From NCBI GenBank assembly GCA_025370845.1, contig JAMXFF010000020.1:77803-127389 (forward strand): a DNA stretch of 49,587 nt. Direction: 5' to 3'. The position numbers were made by a program, and so were the translations under genes. This DNA is from Laspinema palackyanum D2a. Lineage in GTDB: Bacteria > Cyanobacteriota > Cyanobacteriia > Cyanobacteriales > Laspinemataceae. Shown here piece after piece: positions 9,144-18,380 of this stretch (within the stretch, counting starts at the first letter, position 1; every line of letters starts with the position of its first letter). The notes beneath the pieces were generated by a model. The model saw only the letters and a program-made list of their open reading frames with translations, made no database searches and was not told the DNA's origin.

Positions 9144-10745
9144 TCACCCAAGAGAATACATCCAACCATCTCGGGCGCAAATCCTAACAACTCCATCCCA
9201 TACAATGGGGGTAGCTTCAAATGAAATCCCGGGCAAAAAATGTCCTGCTTGTTCAACTTTGACTTGATAAAACTCCCCCCGTTGATTCGGCACCGAATTC
9301 ACCCTATCACCCTGGGATTCTTCAAAATAAAACTCAAACAAATACACCCCATTATATCCTGCCGCAATCAACTTATTCCCCTCGGTAAAAATTGGAGTAG
9401 AAATCGAACCCCCAATATTTGTTTTAAATAAAATCACAGGCGTTTCATAGTTTTTATTCAACCAAGGCCCTTTAACCTTCTGCCCCGTGACTTCAGTTTG
9501 CGACCCAATATAAAGATAACCATCGATCGCACTGGTAGCAAATAAAGCCGGAAATTCTCCACTAGGATTATATTCATCATTGAGGGCAACCGATCCAATA
9601 ATTCCCCCTTCCCATCCACTAAAATTGCGATTTCCTGTGGGAAAAAACCACTGAACTGCATTCTCCTCCGGTTGATTCGGGTCAAGTTTAAACACTCCCC
9701 CTTGGCCGGGAATATATTGCCGCTCAATGGCACAAAACAGTTTATTTTCTTTAGAAATAGCAACGCTGCCATCAATATCGGACCCCGTGAAGAAATCCCA
9801 GACAATTTTTTTGCTTTCTAAGTTGATGCCATAGATATGACCCGAACCCGCAGCGACAAACAGTCGATTTCCTAGTCGGGCGGGGGAAGATTCGGTTACG
9901 AGATTGCCTCCCTGTCGGAGACTATCCTGGTTTTCATAGAGTTGAACTTCGCCTAAAATTTCAGGTTGAAGAATGCCAGATTTCAGGGTAGCAGTATCGG
10001 TGGCACTATTCAGAAAATACCCGATGCTATTTTCTCCGACATTGAATAAAACTCCATTGCCTAAATCTAAGGCACTGCTATCATTATCCCGGCTATAACT
10101 AGCGGTTTTTCTAATATCAAGTTTCCAGAGTTCTTGGCCGGTTCTAAAGGAAATGGCGCGAAAGCTGGGGAGAGGACCTGAAGAGGCCAGGGAATTTTGA
10201 ATGCCTAACCGACTGCCTTGTAAGATGACGATGCGATTTTCTTCCGGTGCTTTTTCATCGATATAAAGACTGGAACTCCCTTTAATGACATCATCAAACT
10301 GATAGCGCCATAAGACTTCGTTGGTGGCAATATCAATTTTTCTTAAACTGTGATCATAAGCGCCAATGGTGAGATAAACTTTGCCTTGGTCTCGGGTGAG
10401 GGTGGGTTGTCCCGTCCATCCAGCACCACTCCAGGTTCGCCAGGAGGTGCCAACGCGGGTTCTGCCGGTTCCGAGGGCAAATTTATCGAGGAGATTTAAT
10501 CCTTGGGGAATTCCTCTGCCATAAAATCTCCGGTGGTCATTACCGAGAAAGGTGGGGATTAATAATTCAGTGTCGAGGGAGAGTCCGGCGATCGCCTCGT
10601 TGACGGTTTTAGTAACCGTGGGTAACAAATTCCTCGGGGGTGGAGTCGGGGTGGAGGTGCGACATCCTTGTAGAATGGGCGGCAGTGAAGAACCCATTAA
10701 AAAAAGAAGCGCGTTTTTGTTGAAGGTTCGCCGGTTCAAAGTCAT
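9144..10745 (-). CDS. PQQ-type beta-propeller lipoprotein, exported
   Basis: A 533-residue exported protein. The N-terminus has a twin-arginine-like RRTFNK followed by a hydrophobic stretch and a lipobox ending ILQGC (C28), so it is probably a lipoprotein exported by Tat or Sec. The body consists of repeated beta-propeller strands with PQQ-repeat features: KVYLTIGAYDHSLRKIDIATNEVLWRY, FRAISFRTGQELWKL, GHIYGINLESKKIVWDF and SAIDGYLYIGSQ segments, each with the terminal W or G-x-L/I-Y pattern. No catalytic motif of a quinoprotein dehydrogenase is evident, so binding or scaffold function is as likely as enzymatic activity. The start is the ATG at 10745. Confidence 0.8.
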   Translation of the reverse strand: MTLNRRTFNKNALLFLMGSSLPPILQGCRTSTPTPPPRNLLPTVTKTVNEAIAGLSLDTELLIPTFLGNDHRRFYGRGIPQGLNLLDKFALGTGRTRVGTSWRTWSGAGWTGQPTLTRDQGKVYLTIGAYDHSLRKIDIATNEVLWRYQFDDVIKGSSSLYIDEKAPEENRIVILQGSRLGIQNSLASSGPLPSFRAISFRTGQELWKLDIRKTASYSRDNDSSALDLGNGVLFNVGENSIGYFLNSATDTATLKSGILQPEILGEVQLYENQDSLRQGGNLVTESSPARLGNRLFVAAGSGHIYGINLESKKIVWDFFTGSDIDGSVAISKENKLFCAIERQYIPGQGGVFKLDPNQPEENAVQWFFPTGNRNFSGWEGGIIGSVALNDEYNPSGEFPALFATSAIDGYLYIGSQTEVTGQKVKGPWLNKNYETPVILFKTNIGGSISTPIFTEGNKLIAAGYNGVYLFEFYFEESQGDRVNSVPNQRGEFYQVKVEQAGHFLPGISFEATPIVWDGVVRICARDGWMYSLG

Positions 10746-11013
10746 GGGTAAAACCGTTACAATTTAAAAGGGTTGGACCGATCGCCAGGGAAGGAAACCA
10801 TCAGCCAAAATTGGGACTGTGACATTGACTCATCCCAGGACGATCGCAATCTCTAGGTGAGTCCGTTGCGATGAAAATTGACCAAGGCAATCTCATCGTA
10901 CCTGAAACTCCCAGGCGATCGCCCCAGAAAATGGAACTGTTAGGGTCTAGCAACGTCTACAAATTCTATATTTTGAGTGAATATTGTGAGTCCATACCGC
11001 GAGAGTTAAAGGC

Positions 11014-11982
11014 ATGAAACCACAGAGGTTATTATTGAGTATTGTCACTGCTGGGGCGATCGCCACCTCGGGTCTGGTGAGTCCCCCTTTCTCTACTATT
11101 GTCACCGCCTTTAGTGCCGATGAACAAACCAGCATCAATGTCTACCAACAGGCGAGTCCTTCGGTAGTGACCATCCGCGTGGGCAGAGGTGCAGGGTCTG
11201 GCAGTATTATCAGTGCTGATGGCCTGGTTTTAACCAATGATCATGTGGTGAGTTCGGCGCGCAATGGCAGGGTGGAGGTGCTCACCAGTACGGGACAAAC
11301 TTACACCGGGGATGTGATTGCCACCGATCGCCGCAATGATTTAGCCTTGGTCCGACTCAGAACCAGCGATCGCCTGCCTGCGTTACCGATAGCGAGTCGA
11401 GATGGGATCCAAGTCGGTCAACGGGTTTATGCGATCGGCAGTCCCTTCGGACTCTCGGGAACCTTTACCACCGGAATTCTCAGCCGAATTGCGGATAATG
11501 GGGATTTACAAACCGATGCCGCCATCAATCCCGGGAATTCCGGCGGTCCTTTGCTCAATTCCAATGGAGAACTCATTGGGGTGAATAAAGCAATTTTAAG
11601 CCCCAATCGTGGGGGTAATATTGGGATTGGATTTGCTACCAGTGCGACAGTTGCCCAGGATTTCATCGCCGCTAATCGATCGCGGACCGTGGCCCAAGGG
11701 ACTGATAGGACGCCAGCGCCTTCTCCAGGGCGATCGGGTTCAACCTCTCCCCCGCCTCGGTTAGGGGTGGAGGTGAATGCGGGTTTAGTGATTCAGTCTG
11801 TAGAACGGGGGTCTCCTGCCGCGCAAATTGGGTTACGGGCCGGCGATCGCCTCGTAGGGGTGAATGGCACTCGGTTACAGCGGATCGAGCAACTGTTGGC
11901 GTTTTTAAATACCCGTCCCGATTCGGCAGTGTTCACCATCAGTCGCGGACGGCGAGTGGCAAATGTGCGCGTAAATTTTTAA
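11014..11982 (+). CDS. Deg/HtrA-type S1C serine protease with one PDZ domain
   Basis: A 322-residue secreted or periplasmic trypsin-like protease. A signal sequence covers about residues 1-33. The triad is H77 (TNDHVV), D109 (NDLALVR) and S176 (NPGNSGGPLL). A short Pro/Ser-rich linker (about 228-248) leads to one PDZ domain (250-322) with SPAAQIGLRAGDRLVGVNG. The protein is shorter than classical DegP/HhoA proteins (about 400 residues): the PDZ binding loop and the loops between strands are compact. It probably takes part in quality control of exported or thylakoid-lumen proteins. It is monocistronic, with a terminator at 12016-12046. Confidence 0.9.
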   Translation: MKPQRLLLSIVTAGAIATSGLVSPPFSTIVTAFSADEQTSINVYQQASPSVVTIRVGRGAGSGSIISADGLVLTNDHVVSSARNGRVEVLTSTGQTYTGDVIATDRRNDLALVRLRTSDRLPALPIASRDGIQVGQRVYAIGSPFGLSGTFTTGILSRIADNGDLQTDAAINPGNSGGPLLNSNGELIGVNKAILSPNRGGNIGIGFATSATVAQDFIAANRSRTVAQGTDRTPAPSPGRSGSTSPPPRLGVEVNAGLVIQSVERGSPAAQIGLRAGDRLVGVNGTRLQRIEQLLAFLNTRPDSAVFTISRGRRVANVRVNF

Positions 11983-12015
11983 GGGGCCACGGCCCGGACT
12001 ATTTCGCTTCAACGA

Positions 12016-12046
12016 ATAAAACCCCAGCATTTTGCTGAGGTTTTAT
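12016..12046 (+). terminator. Terminator of the Deg-type protease gene
   Basis: The stem AAAACCCCAGCA/TGCTGAGGTTTT has one mismatch and a TTT loop. It is followed by a T-rich stretch. Confidence 0.7.
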
Positions 12047-12106
12047 GGTTTATTTTTTAAGGTGAGGAGAGGGGCACAGGAATTTTCCCCTGCCGAGAAC
12101 AGTATT

Positions 12107-12499
12107 TTAGAAGTAGCGGATCATCAGGGGCACTAAAGCTTCCATCGTTTCTCCCGTGACGCGATCGCGGACTCGCGCTTGGCGGAAGGCGGTGCGTCCA
12201 GTATAGGAGAAAATACTCCGGGAACTCATATCGCCAATTAATTCAACTAATTCATAACGGCCATCGGAACTGCTCTCGGGGGTGATAATATTCCCCCGAG
12301 AGGCGACACCCCCAGTGCGATCGAGAATCACTGCCAAAGAGCGAATTACCGGATAGGTCACACCTTCGTAGGTGATCATGCGTTCGGTCAGGGCTGCAAG
12401 GGGTCTTTGAGCCGATGCCGCTTGCGGGAAGGTGAAACCCGAGGCTAGGACCAGTCCCATACCCAATACAATGGCTTGAAGTTTGGCGGAATTTTTCAT
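12107..12499 (-). CDS. Small secreted protein of unknown function
   Basis: A 130-residue protein with a clear signal peptide (about 1-30, ending near QAASAQ). The mature part is basic and has no family I recognise. The segment MITYEGVTYPVIRSL and a patterned beta-rich region follow, and there are no cysteines. It is convergent with the protease gene and stands alone. The ATG at 12499 gives the natural signal-peptide start. It is judged real because of the signal peptide and normal codon use, but its function is unknown. Confidence 0.65.
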   Translation of the reverse strand: MKNSAKLQAIVLGMGLVLASGFTFPQAASAQRPLAALTERMITYEGVTYPVIRSLAVILDRTGGVASRGNIITPESSSDGRYELVELIGDMSSRSIFSYTGRTAFRQARVRDRVTGETMEALVPLMIRYF

Positions 12500-13001
12500 G
12501 GATTTTAAGGGGAAAAGATAGACGAATAATTACAAAATAATCCCGATTCGGCATTTAGCCAAATTGGGATTTCTCTTTTCTCGGGGATTGACCCCCAGGG
12601 GGTCGAAAAGGTTCCGAGGGATTGATGATACTCCATCCCATTGTGATAGGTCTGTCAAAATCCGTACTTTTCAAGATTCGGTTGGCTAATCATACGGGTT
12701 GGGCTACCTCCAAGCAATCTAGGACTAAAATCAGAAAGTTTGGAGGCAGGATAGCGCGGTTCCCACAGTTATACCCAATCCGGTTGTCTCTAGTCTGTTT
12801 TTTCTATAAGTGAACTCCAAAAAATAAAATCTTCTATCAGAGATCCCCCCAACCCCCCTTATTAAGGGGGGCTTTTTTAATTCTGCAAAACTTCTAATGG
12901 CGAACTTTTTTTAGGGAAATCCCTAATCATAATTCCCCTGACTCTGACAACCCCGAGTCAAAGTGTTACAGTAAACAGAGATTAACATCACAGGAGGGAA
13001 C
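12500..13001. other. Gene-free spacer with a dispersed C/G-rich hairpin
   Basis: This spacer separates the small secreted gene from the Uma2 gene. It contains GCGGTTCCCACAGTTATA (near 12757), which recurs near 35740. TATACCCAATCCGG (near 12773) recurs near 49089. The C/G-rich hairpin at 12843-12879 is listed separately. Confidence 0.5.
12843..12879. repeat. CCCCCCTT/AAGGGGGG dispersed hairpin
   Basis: CCCCCCTT pairs with AAGGGGGG and a run of six T follows. The reverse-oriented relative occurs at 22641-22672 inside a repeat element. It can act as a terminator in plus orientation. Confidence 0.75.
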
Positions 13002-13556
13002 GTGGAAGTCAAAGCCAAACTGACCCTAGAAGAATTTTTCGCTTTACCGGAAGGGGATATTACTTACGAACTGGTTGATGGAGAAGCTAAACCCAAACTA
13101 TTACCGAAACGATTTCATTCCAGCTTAACGGGCATCTTCTGTTTACTGCTGACGCAATGGAATAAAGACCGGGGTGAGGTGGGGGTTGAGTGGGCGATAA
13201 GACTTAAACGGAAGGGTCAGGACTGGGTACCCATCCCGGATTTACTGTATATCTCAGCCGATCGCGACCGAGGCGATCGCATCCTGGATGAAGCTTGTCC
13301 CGTTCCTCCCGAATTAGCCATTGAAATTATTTCACCGGACCAAAGTTTTGGCGAAATCAGTGGCAAAGCGATCGATTACTTAAATGCCGGAGTTTCTTGC
13401 ATCTGGATTGTCGATGCTCAAGTCAAAACCATAACTATTTTCTATCCCGATTCTCCCCCTCAAACCAAACGCGGGGATGAAGTGATTACCGATGAATTAT
13501 TCCCCGGATTAGAATTCACCCCCGCCCAGATTTTTGATGATGCTAAAATTCCTTAA
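13002..13556 (+). CDS. Uma2 family (DUF820) putative nuclease
   Basis: A 184-residue PD-(D/E)XK-fold protein of the Uma2/DUF820 family, which is very numerous in cyanobacteria. The typical layout is visible: LTLEEFFALPEGDITYELVDGE at the start, IPDLLYIS near residue 88 and PELAIEIISPDQSF near residue 115. KAIDYLNAGVSCIWIVD follows, the usual region before the C-terminal strand. The GTG start at 13002 is supported by AGGAGG five bases upstream. The cellular role of this family is not established. Nuclease activity is inferred from fold. Confidence 0.9.
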   Translation: MEVKAKLTLEEFFALPEGDITYELVDGEAKPKLLPKRFHSSLTGIFCLLLTQWNKDRGEVGVEWAIRLKRKGQDWVPIPDLLYISADRDRGDRILDEACPVPPELAIEIISPDQSFGEISGKAIDYLNAGVSCIWIVDAQVKTITIFYPDSPPQTKRGDEVITDELFPGLEFTPAQIFDDAKIP

Positions 13557-13770
13557 TCCCTGGAAAAATTGGTAGAAATTTAGCAATTGAGGGGTTATCC
13601 ACGCCATCCCCCTCGCCCAATTCACCTCATCCACTGCGAACCCTTGATCCAGGGTAATCCCTCCGACTGAGATGCCCCATTTTGAGATTTTTACTCCGGA
13701 CCTACCATAAACCGTTTAAAATAAAATTAAATAGTGTGTAGATTTGTATCAAGTTCGGATTAAGAAACTC

Positions 13771-14790
13771 ATGGCCCCTGCTGTTTTAATCGAAAACCTG
13801 CAAAAGCGTTACGGCACCGTTGAAGCGGTCAAAGATGTCTCGTTCCAAATTGCTCCCGGTGAAATCTTCGGGCTGTTGGGTCCCAATGGTGCAGGCAAAA
13901 CCACCACGATTCGCTGTTTGTGCAGTCTCGTCACGCCCGATGCCGGTCGTCTGGAGGTTTCTGGCATCGATGTGGTGGCAAATCCTAAATTGGCCCGCAC
14001 CAAGCTGGGTTATGTGGCCCAGGAAGTCGCTTTAGATAAGGTGCTGACAGGTCGCGAACTCTTGGAATTGCAAGCGGCATTATATCACATTCCCAAATCT
14101 TTGGCAAGAGATAGAATTAAGACGGTCCTCGCCTTGTTAGGATTGGACGAATGGGCCGATCGCCAAACGGGCAAATATTCCGGGGGTCTCAAGAAGCGGC
14201 TGGATTTGGCGGCAGGATTATTGCACCAACCGGATGTTTTAGTCTTGGATGAACCCACCGTTGGGTTAGATATTGAGACGCGGATGGCGGTATGGGGATT
14301 CCTGCGGCAGTTGCGCGAAAATGGGACAACGGTTTTGATTACCAGTCATTATCTGGAAGAAATTGATGCCTTGGCCGATCGCGTGGCAATTATCGATCGC
14401 GGTCAAGTGATTGATAGTGGCACTCCCTCTGCTTTAAAGGATAAAGTCGGAGGCGATCGCATTACCCTACGCATCCGGGAATTCTCCCCAATGGAAGAGG
14501 CGCAACAAGCCAAATCCTTACTCGAACCCCTGCCGTTTGTAGAAGAAATCATCATCAATAACGCCCAAGGCAATTCCCTGAATTTGGTGGTCAAATCCCA
14601 AAGTGATGCCCTATTAACCATTCAGCAAGCCTTACGAGATGCCGGTTTACCCACCTTCGGAATTGCCCAATCTCGACCCAGTTTAGATGATGTTTATCTC
14701 ACCGCCACGGGTCGCACCCTGTTAGATGCAGAAATTGCCGCAGCGGGAACTCGGGACCCGAAAAAAGAACGCAAACAGAATATGCGATAA
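13771..14790 (+). CDS. ABC transporter ATP-binding protein (DrrA-like)
   Basis: A 339-residue ATPase of an ABC-2 exporter. Walker A is GPNGAGKTT near residue 44, the signature is YSGGLKKRLDLA near 140, Walker B is VLVLDEPTVGLD near 160 and the switch His lies in LITSHYLEE. A C-terminal extension of about 100 residues (DUF4162-like region of DrrA-type ATPases) follows. The ATG at 13771 is preferred over a TTG at 13744 because the family begins at MAPAVLIENLQ. The permease gene follows 66 bases downstream, so the two form an operon. The exported substrate is unknown, possibly a lipid or a hydrophobic compound. Confidence 0.92.
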   Translation: MAPAVLIENLQKRYGTVEAVKDVSFQIAPGEIFGLLGPNGAGKTTTIRCLCSLVTPDAGRLEVSGIDVVANPKLARTKLGYVAQEVALDKVLTGRELLELQAALYHIPKSLARDRIKTVLALLGLDEWADRQTGKYSGGLKKRLDLAAGLLHQPDVLVLDEPTVGLDIETRMAVWGFLRQLRENGTTVLITSHYLEEIDALADRVAIIDRGQVIDSGTPSALKDKVGGDRITLRIREFSPMEEAQQAKSLLEPLPFVEEIIINNAQGNSLNLVVKSQSDALLTIQQALRDAGLPTFGIAQSRPSLDDVYLTATGRTLLDAEIAAAGTRDPKKERKQNMR

Positions 14791-14856
14791 CATCATGCCC
14801 AATTGGGTTTTTCCCTTGCTAATTCAACTGCAAAAAATACCATAAACAATCAGATT

Positions 14857-15738
14857 ATGAGTCAAACCGTTACACCGAATCCAGCTACAACCTTAAGTAA
14901 CCCCGGGATTGAGATTCCTTCCAGTAGCCCCATCGGGGAATTTACTCAGGAAACTTTGGCCTTGACCAAACGGCTGTTTATTCAATTACAACGCCGTCCC
15001 TCCACGTTAATTGCTGGGGTGATTCAGCCTTTGATGTGGTTGATTCTCTTCGGCGCGCTGTTTCAAAATGCTCCTCAAGGAATGTTTGGGGAAAGTGTGA
15101 ATTATGCCCAATTTTTAGGGGCGGGGGTGATTGTGTTTACCGCCTTTTCTGGGGCGTTAAATGCGGGATTGCCGATTATGTTCGATCGCGAATTTGGCTT
15201 TTTGAATCGTCTCCTGGTTGCCCCCCTCTCGACTCGGTTTTCGATTGTCGTAGCTTCGGCAATTTATATTTTGCTGTTGAGCTTGATTCAAACTGCGGTA
15301 ATTGTGACTGCCGGGGCTTTTATGGGCGCAGGATTACCGGGGGGATTAGGATTAGGGGCGATCGCCTTTATTACCCTGCTACTGGTTTTAGGCGTCACCG
15401 GATTGAGTCTGGGATTAGCCTTTGCCTTACCGGGACATATCGAACTGTTGGCGGTGATTTTTGTGATTAACTTGCCGCTATTGTTTGCCAGTACCGCATT
15501 AGCGCCGCTTTCCTTTATGCCGAAATGGTTGCAAGTGGTGGCAACGTTGAATCCCCTGAGTTATGCGATCGAACCGATTCGCTATCTGTATCTACATTCT
15601 GACTGGACCCTTGGCAGTATCGTCATGGAGGCCCCTTGGGGAGAAGTCAGCTTTGGTGGGGCATTGGGAATCCTCGCCGGATTTGCCGCAGTGGCATTAT
15701 TGAGCATTCAACCCCTACTCCGGAGAACTTTTGCTTAG
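14857..15738 (+). CDS. ABC-2 type permease
   Basis: A 293-residue inner-membrane partner of the preceding ATPase. A polar N-terminus (about 1-45) precedes six hydrophobic segments typical of the ABC2 membrane family: QRRPSTLIAGVIQPLMWLILFGALF, GAGVIVFTAFSGALNAG, an amphipathic MFDREFGFLNRLLVAPLS loop and later helices. The conserved LPLLFASTALAPLSFMP and LNPLSYAIEPIR segments are seen. The ATG at 14857 is chosen because the sequence upstream of it is not protein-like. The stop overlaps the region before a small secreted gene. Confidence 0.9.
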   Translation: MSQTVTPNPATTLSNPGIEIPSSSPIGEFTQETLALTKRLFIQLQRRPSTLIAGVIQPLMWLILFGALFQNAPQGMFGESVNYAQFLGAGVIVFTAFSGALNAGLPIMFDREFGFLNRLLVAPLSTRFSIVVASAIYILLLSLIQTAVIVTAGAFMGAGLPGGLGLGAIAFITLLLVLGVTGLSLGLAFALPGHIELLAVIFVINLPLLFASTALAPLSFMPKWLQVVATLNPLSYAIEPIRYLYLHSDWTLGSIVMEAPWGEVSFGGALGILAGFAAVALLSIQPLLRRTFA

Positions 15739-15778
15739 TAGAATGGTCGGTATAATCAATGGTTCACCTGACAACCCT

Positions 15779-16177
15779 ATGAAATCGAAGTTCACCTTTA
15801 ACCCAATGGCTCGAATTTCACTCGGAACCCTGGCGGCGATCGCCATGACTGCCGTAATGTTACCTGAGTCTGCGACAGCAGAAGAAACCAACCGCGCCAG
15901 TGATTTACTAGAACCCCAAATTCAGCTTCAAAAAAATCCCTTTGAATCGACTGCTGGAGATGGGCAGCAGATGGATGTATTGGATCTCATTCATCGTGCT
16001 CAATTCGGAACCACCCGCAGTATGCAGGAATTCAATCTCCAGCAACAGCAAAGCATCAATGATGCAGCAGCCGATTTCCGTTCCCGACAATTGGAAATGC
16101 TGCACAATTCTGAACCGGGAATCTCTGAAGAAGAAGCCATACCCAACCCAGATTTACGTCCTGGAGGTACTCGTTAA
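15779..16177 (+). CDS. Small secreted protein of unknown function
   Basis: A 132-residue exported protein. A signal peptide covers about residues 1-35 (hydrophobic stretch LGTLAAIAMTAVMLP, cleavage near ATAEE). The mature chain is acidic and Gln-rich, with a predicted helix around MQEFNLQQQQSINDAAADFRSRQ. No known domain is recognised. It lies 40 bases after the ABC permease and ends at a strong terminator, so it is probably the last gene of that operon. The ATG at 15779 gives the natural signal-peptide start. Confidence 0.75.
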   Translation: MKSKFTFNPMARISLGTLAAIAMTAVMLPESATAEETNRASDLLEPQIQLQKNPFESTAGDGQQMDVLDLIHRAQFGTTRSMQEFNLQQQQSINDAAADFRSRQLEMLHNSEPGISEEEAIPNPDLRPGGTR

Positions 16178-16201
16178 CTGAGTTTGGTTCAGAAATTAGC
16201 T

Positions 16202-16243
16202 ATAAACGCTGATGGATTCGCTTCCATCGGCGTTTATTTTTTT
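16202..16243 (+). terminator. Strong rho-independent terminator of the ABC operon
   Basis: The stem ATAAACGCTGATGGA/TCCATCGGCGTTTAT spans 15 bp with one G-T wobble and a six-base loop. A T-run follows. Confidence 0.9.
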
Positions 16244-16323
16244 AGATTGTTTTGCGGATGTCCGAGGGATGAAGGATAGCGAGGATGATATATACTGACC
16301 CGATATTTTTCCTAAAACCTCTA

Positions 16324-16349
16324 TTGACAAAAGCCTAATAGGGTATAAT
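16324..16349 (+). promoter_or_regulatory. Candidate promoter of the cytosine methyltransferase
   Basis: TTGACA (16324) and TATAAT (16344) are present, but the 14-base spacer is shorter than ideal. A shifted TAATGT box would give 16 bases. The gene starts 27 bases downstream. Confidence 0.45.
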
Positions 16350-16376
16350 GTAAGAATTAATTCAAGGAAATTAGGT

Positions 16377-17537
16377 ATGCCTAAATTCAAGGTAATTGAT
16401 TTATTTTGTGGGTGTGGTGGCCTCAGTTGGGGGTTTAAGAGTGAGGGGTTTGAAATCATCCTTGGGGCTGATATGAACCCAATCGCACTCAAAACCTTTG
16501 CAGCCAATTTTGCAGGTTCTTTAATTTTGGAAACTGATTTAGCCAAGTATTCTCCTTACCAATTGCTGAACCATCTGGAAATGGAACCGGGAGAATTAGA
16601 TTGTTTAATTGGTGGCCCTCCTTGCCAAGGTTTCTCTAAAAATGTTCCCCGTCGAGAGCGGTTTGAGTCTGATATTCGCAATAGACTGATGCTAACTTTT
16701 CTCGATTTTGTCCAAACTTTTAAGCCCAAAATTGTTTTGCTTGAAAATGTAGCAGAAATGAAAAACGCTTTCAATGAAACTTATACAAATCAACTTATTG
16801 AGCAATTTAATGAATTAGGATATGAACTAAAAATTGCTAAACTATTGGCAACAGATTATGGAGTCCCTCAGTTACGTCGGAGAACATTTTTCTTTGCAAA
16901 TCGGATTGGGTTTCCGGTTAAAATTCCTCAACCGACTCATATAGCCCCGGGCAAAAACTTAAATCTGTTGGAAATGGAGCGTTCTCGTTCCTATGTGACG
17001 GTTTTGGATGCATTGTCTGACTTACCTCCTTTAGCCTCCGGAGGAGGTATTAGCCCTTGCGAGTATCCAAAACAACCAGAAACTGATTATCAATACTTAA
17101 TGCAACGAGACTCTCCATTATTACACGACCATATTGCCAGAGCACTCACTGAACCTCAGCTAGAAAGAGTCAAGCATTTAGAACCGGGCAAAGGTCAAGG
17201 GGTTGACGCTTTACCGCAGCATCTTCGCCCTCGGAGTAGCTACAGTGGTGCTTATGCTCGATTAATACCGGATGAGCCTGCACGAACGATTACCCGATGG
17301 GTGTTTCATCCCGGATCCGGTCGATTTTATCATCCATTTGACAATCGAGTGATTACAATTCGCGAAGCCGCCAGACTGCAATCTTTTCCCGATCGCTTTA
17401 TTTTCCAAGGCACTTATATTCAAAAGAGCCATCAAGTCGGAGAGGCAGTTCCTCCTCTGGTTGCTCAAGCCTTTGCCAAAGAAGCGATCACTGCTTTATT
17501 CGCCCAACATTCGGTTCACTGTGTCCACAAAGTTTGA
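16377..17537 (+). CDS. DNA (cytosine-5) methyltransferase
   Basis: A 386-residue C5-MTase of the Dcm/HhaI class. Motif I is DLFCGCGGLS (8-17), motif IV is GGPPCQGFS with catalytic C83, motif VI is LLENV near 120 and motif VIII is PQLRRR near 167. The variable target-recognition region is about 210-300, and motifs IX-X lie at RTITR, REAARLQSFP and VGEAVPPLVA. AAGGA precedes the ATG at 16377. The stop lies 42 bases inside the end of the opposing gene, a tail-to-tail overlap typical of compact restriction-modification pairs. GCGATCGC, frequent elsewhere in the window, is absent here, which suggests acquisition. Recognition sequence cannot be inferred. Confidence 0.95.
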   Translation: MPKFKVIDLFCGCGGLSWGFKSEGFEIILGADMNPIALKTFAANFAGSLILETDLAKYSPYQLLNHLEMEPGELDCLIGGPPCQGFSKNVPRRERFESDIRNRLMLTFLDFVQTFKPKIVLLENVAEMKNAFNETYTNQLIEQFNELGYELKIAKLLATDYGVPQLRRRTFFFANRIGFPVKIPQPTHIAPGKNLNLLEMERSRSYVTVLDALSDLPPLASGGGISPCEYPKQPETDYQYLMQRDSPLLHDHIARALTEPQLERVKHLEPGKGQGVDALPQHLRPRSSYSGAYARLIPDEPARTITRWVFHPGSGRFYHPFDNRVITIREAARLQSFPDRFIFQGTYIQKSHQVGEAVPPLVAQAFAKEAITALFAQHSVHCVHKV

Positions 17538-18212
17538 TAAAGTAGCTCGTTGCCATTGGACTTCAAAATAATAGGCATTGAGCGGCATTTCAACTACTTG
17601 AAAAAGCTGAGTCCCACTGGGATACCACTTCAAGTCAACTTTTCCCGCCCTCAACCCTTGCAATCCCAATTTTTGCTCCCTTGACCACTGCCATTCATAC
17701 TCCTCCTCATTCAGAGAAGGATAAGCAAATTCAACATAAGCTAATCGTTGGCGTTGTCTATTTTTCAATAAAATAGCAAAGCGAGGATCGCTTACTTTCT
17801 GAACAATACAATCCCCCAAATGTTTTTGGTTCCAGTGGCGAATTAAAGCGTTGCCTAAATTAGCCACAGGTGAGCTGGCATTCAATCCTTCAGGAAATCC
17901 CAAAATAGGGGCTTTTTGAAAAATATTAGCTCTTTGAATGACAAACTCAAACCGAATACCTGGAGCACAATTACTTCTCACTAAGGTTTTAAGAGACCAT
18001 CCTCGACCATCGGGAGCGACAGCATCAAATAATCGTTTAGTCCGCCCTTCAACAATTGGATCCGGAAGGCGAATCTCCTTAACGTAGTGAAACACTGCTT
18101 CCCAGACGAAATCCTCGACATCATCAATTAAGGGAATAGTAAAGGCGGCTTTTAGACTCGCAAGTAATCTATTTTTTTCTGCATCATTGAGAGGGTAAAT
18201 GGGTTCAATCAT
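17496..18212 (-). CDS. Probable type II restriction endonuclease
   Basis: A 238-residue protein assigned as the restriction partner mainly by position: it is convergent and overlaps the C5-methyltransferase by 42 bases. A possible nuclease core is RLFDAVAPDGRGWSLK (residues 60-75), read as a PD-(D/E)XK variant with D63 and K75 but Ser in place of the usual acidic residue. No named restriction family is recognised. The ATG at 18212 has no clear ribosome site, so translation may be weak or the start may be internal. Alternative: a regulatory or inactivated partner. Confidence 0.6.
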   Translation of the reverse strand: MIEPIYPLNDAEKNRLLASLKAAFTIPLIDDVEDFVWEAVFHYVKEIRLPDPIVEGRTKRLFDAVAPDGRGWSLKTLVRSNCAPGIRFEFVIQRANIFQKAPILGFPEGLNASSPVANLGNALIRHWNQKHLGDCIVQKVSDPRFAILLKNRQRQRLAYVEFAYPSLNEEEYEWQWSREQKLGLQGLRAGKVDLKWYPSGTQLFQVVEMPLNAYYFEVQWQRATLSNFVDTVNRMLGE

Positions 18213-18335
18213 TGAAAATATCGGGTTGTTATTACAGGGTTGGGAAATGTAATTATTGGTAATTTATCGATTCATCCTTTAAATAACCTTAAAAAATCAA
18301 GTACCCCCAAAAAGTGGGCGACCTTGCCATAATAA

Positions 18336-18358
18336 GAGCGCAGAAAAAGTCTGCGCTC
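18336..18358. terminator. Hairpin between egtD end and restriction gene start
   Basis: A perfect 9-bp stem GAGCGCAGA/TCTGCGCTC has a five-base loop. T-rich sequence lies on the plus-strand side. On the minus strand it follows the egtD stop (18381) and probably ends egt transcription. Confidence 0.65.
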
Positions 18359-18380
18359 CTTTTTTAAAAGTGAGGAGTAA

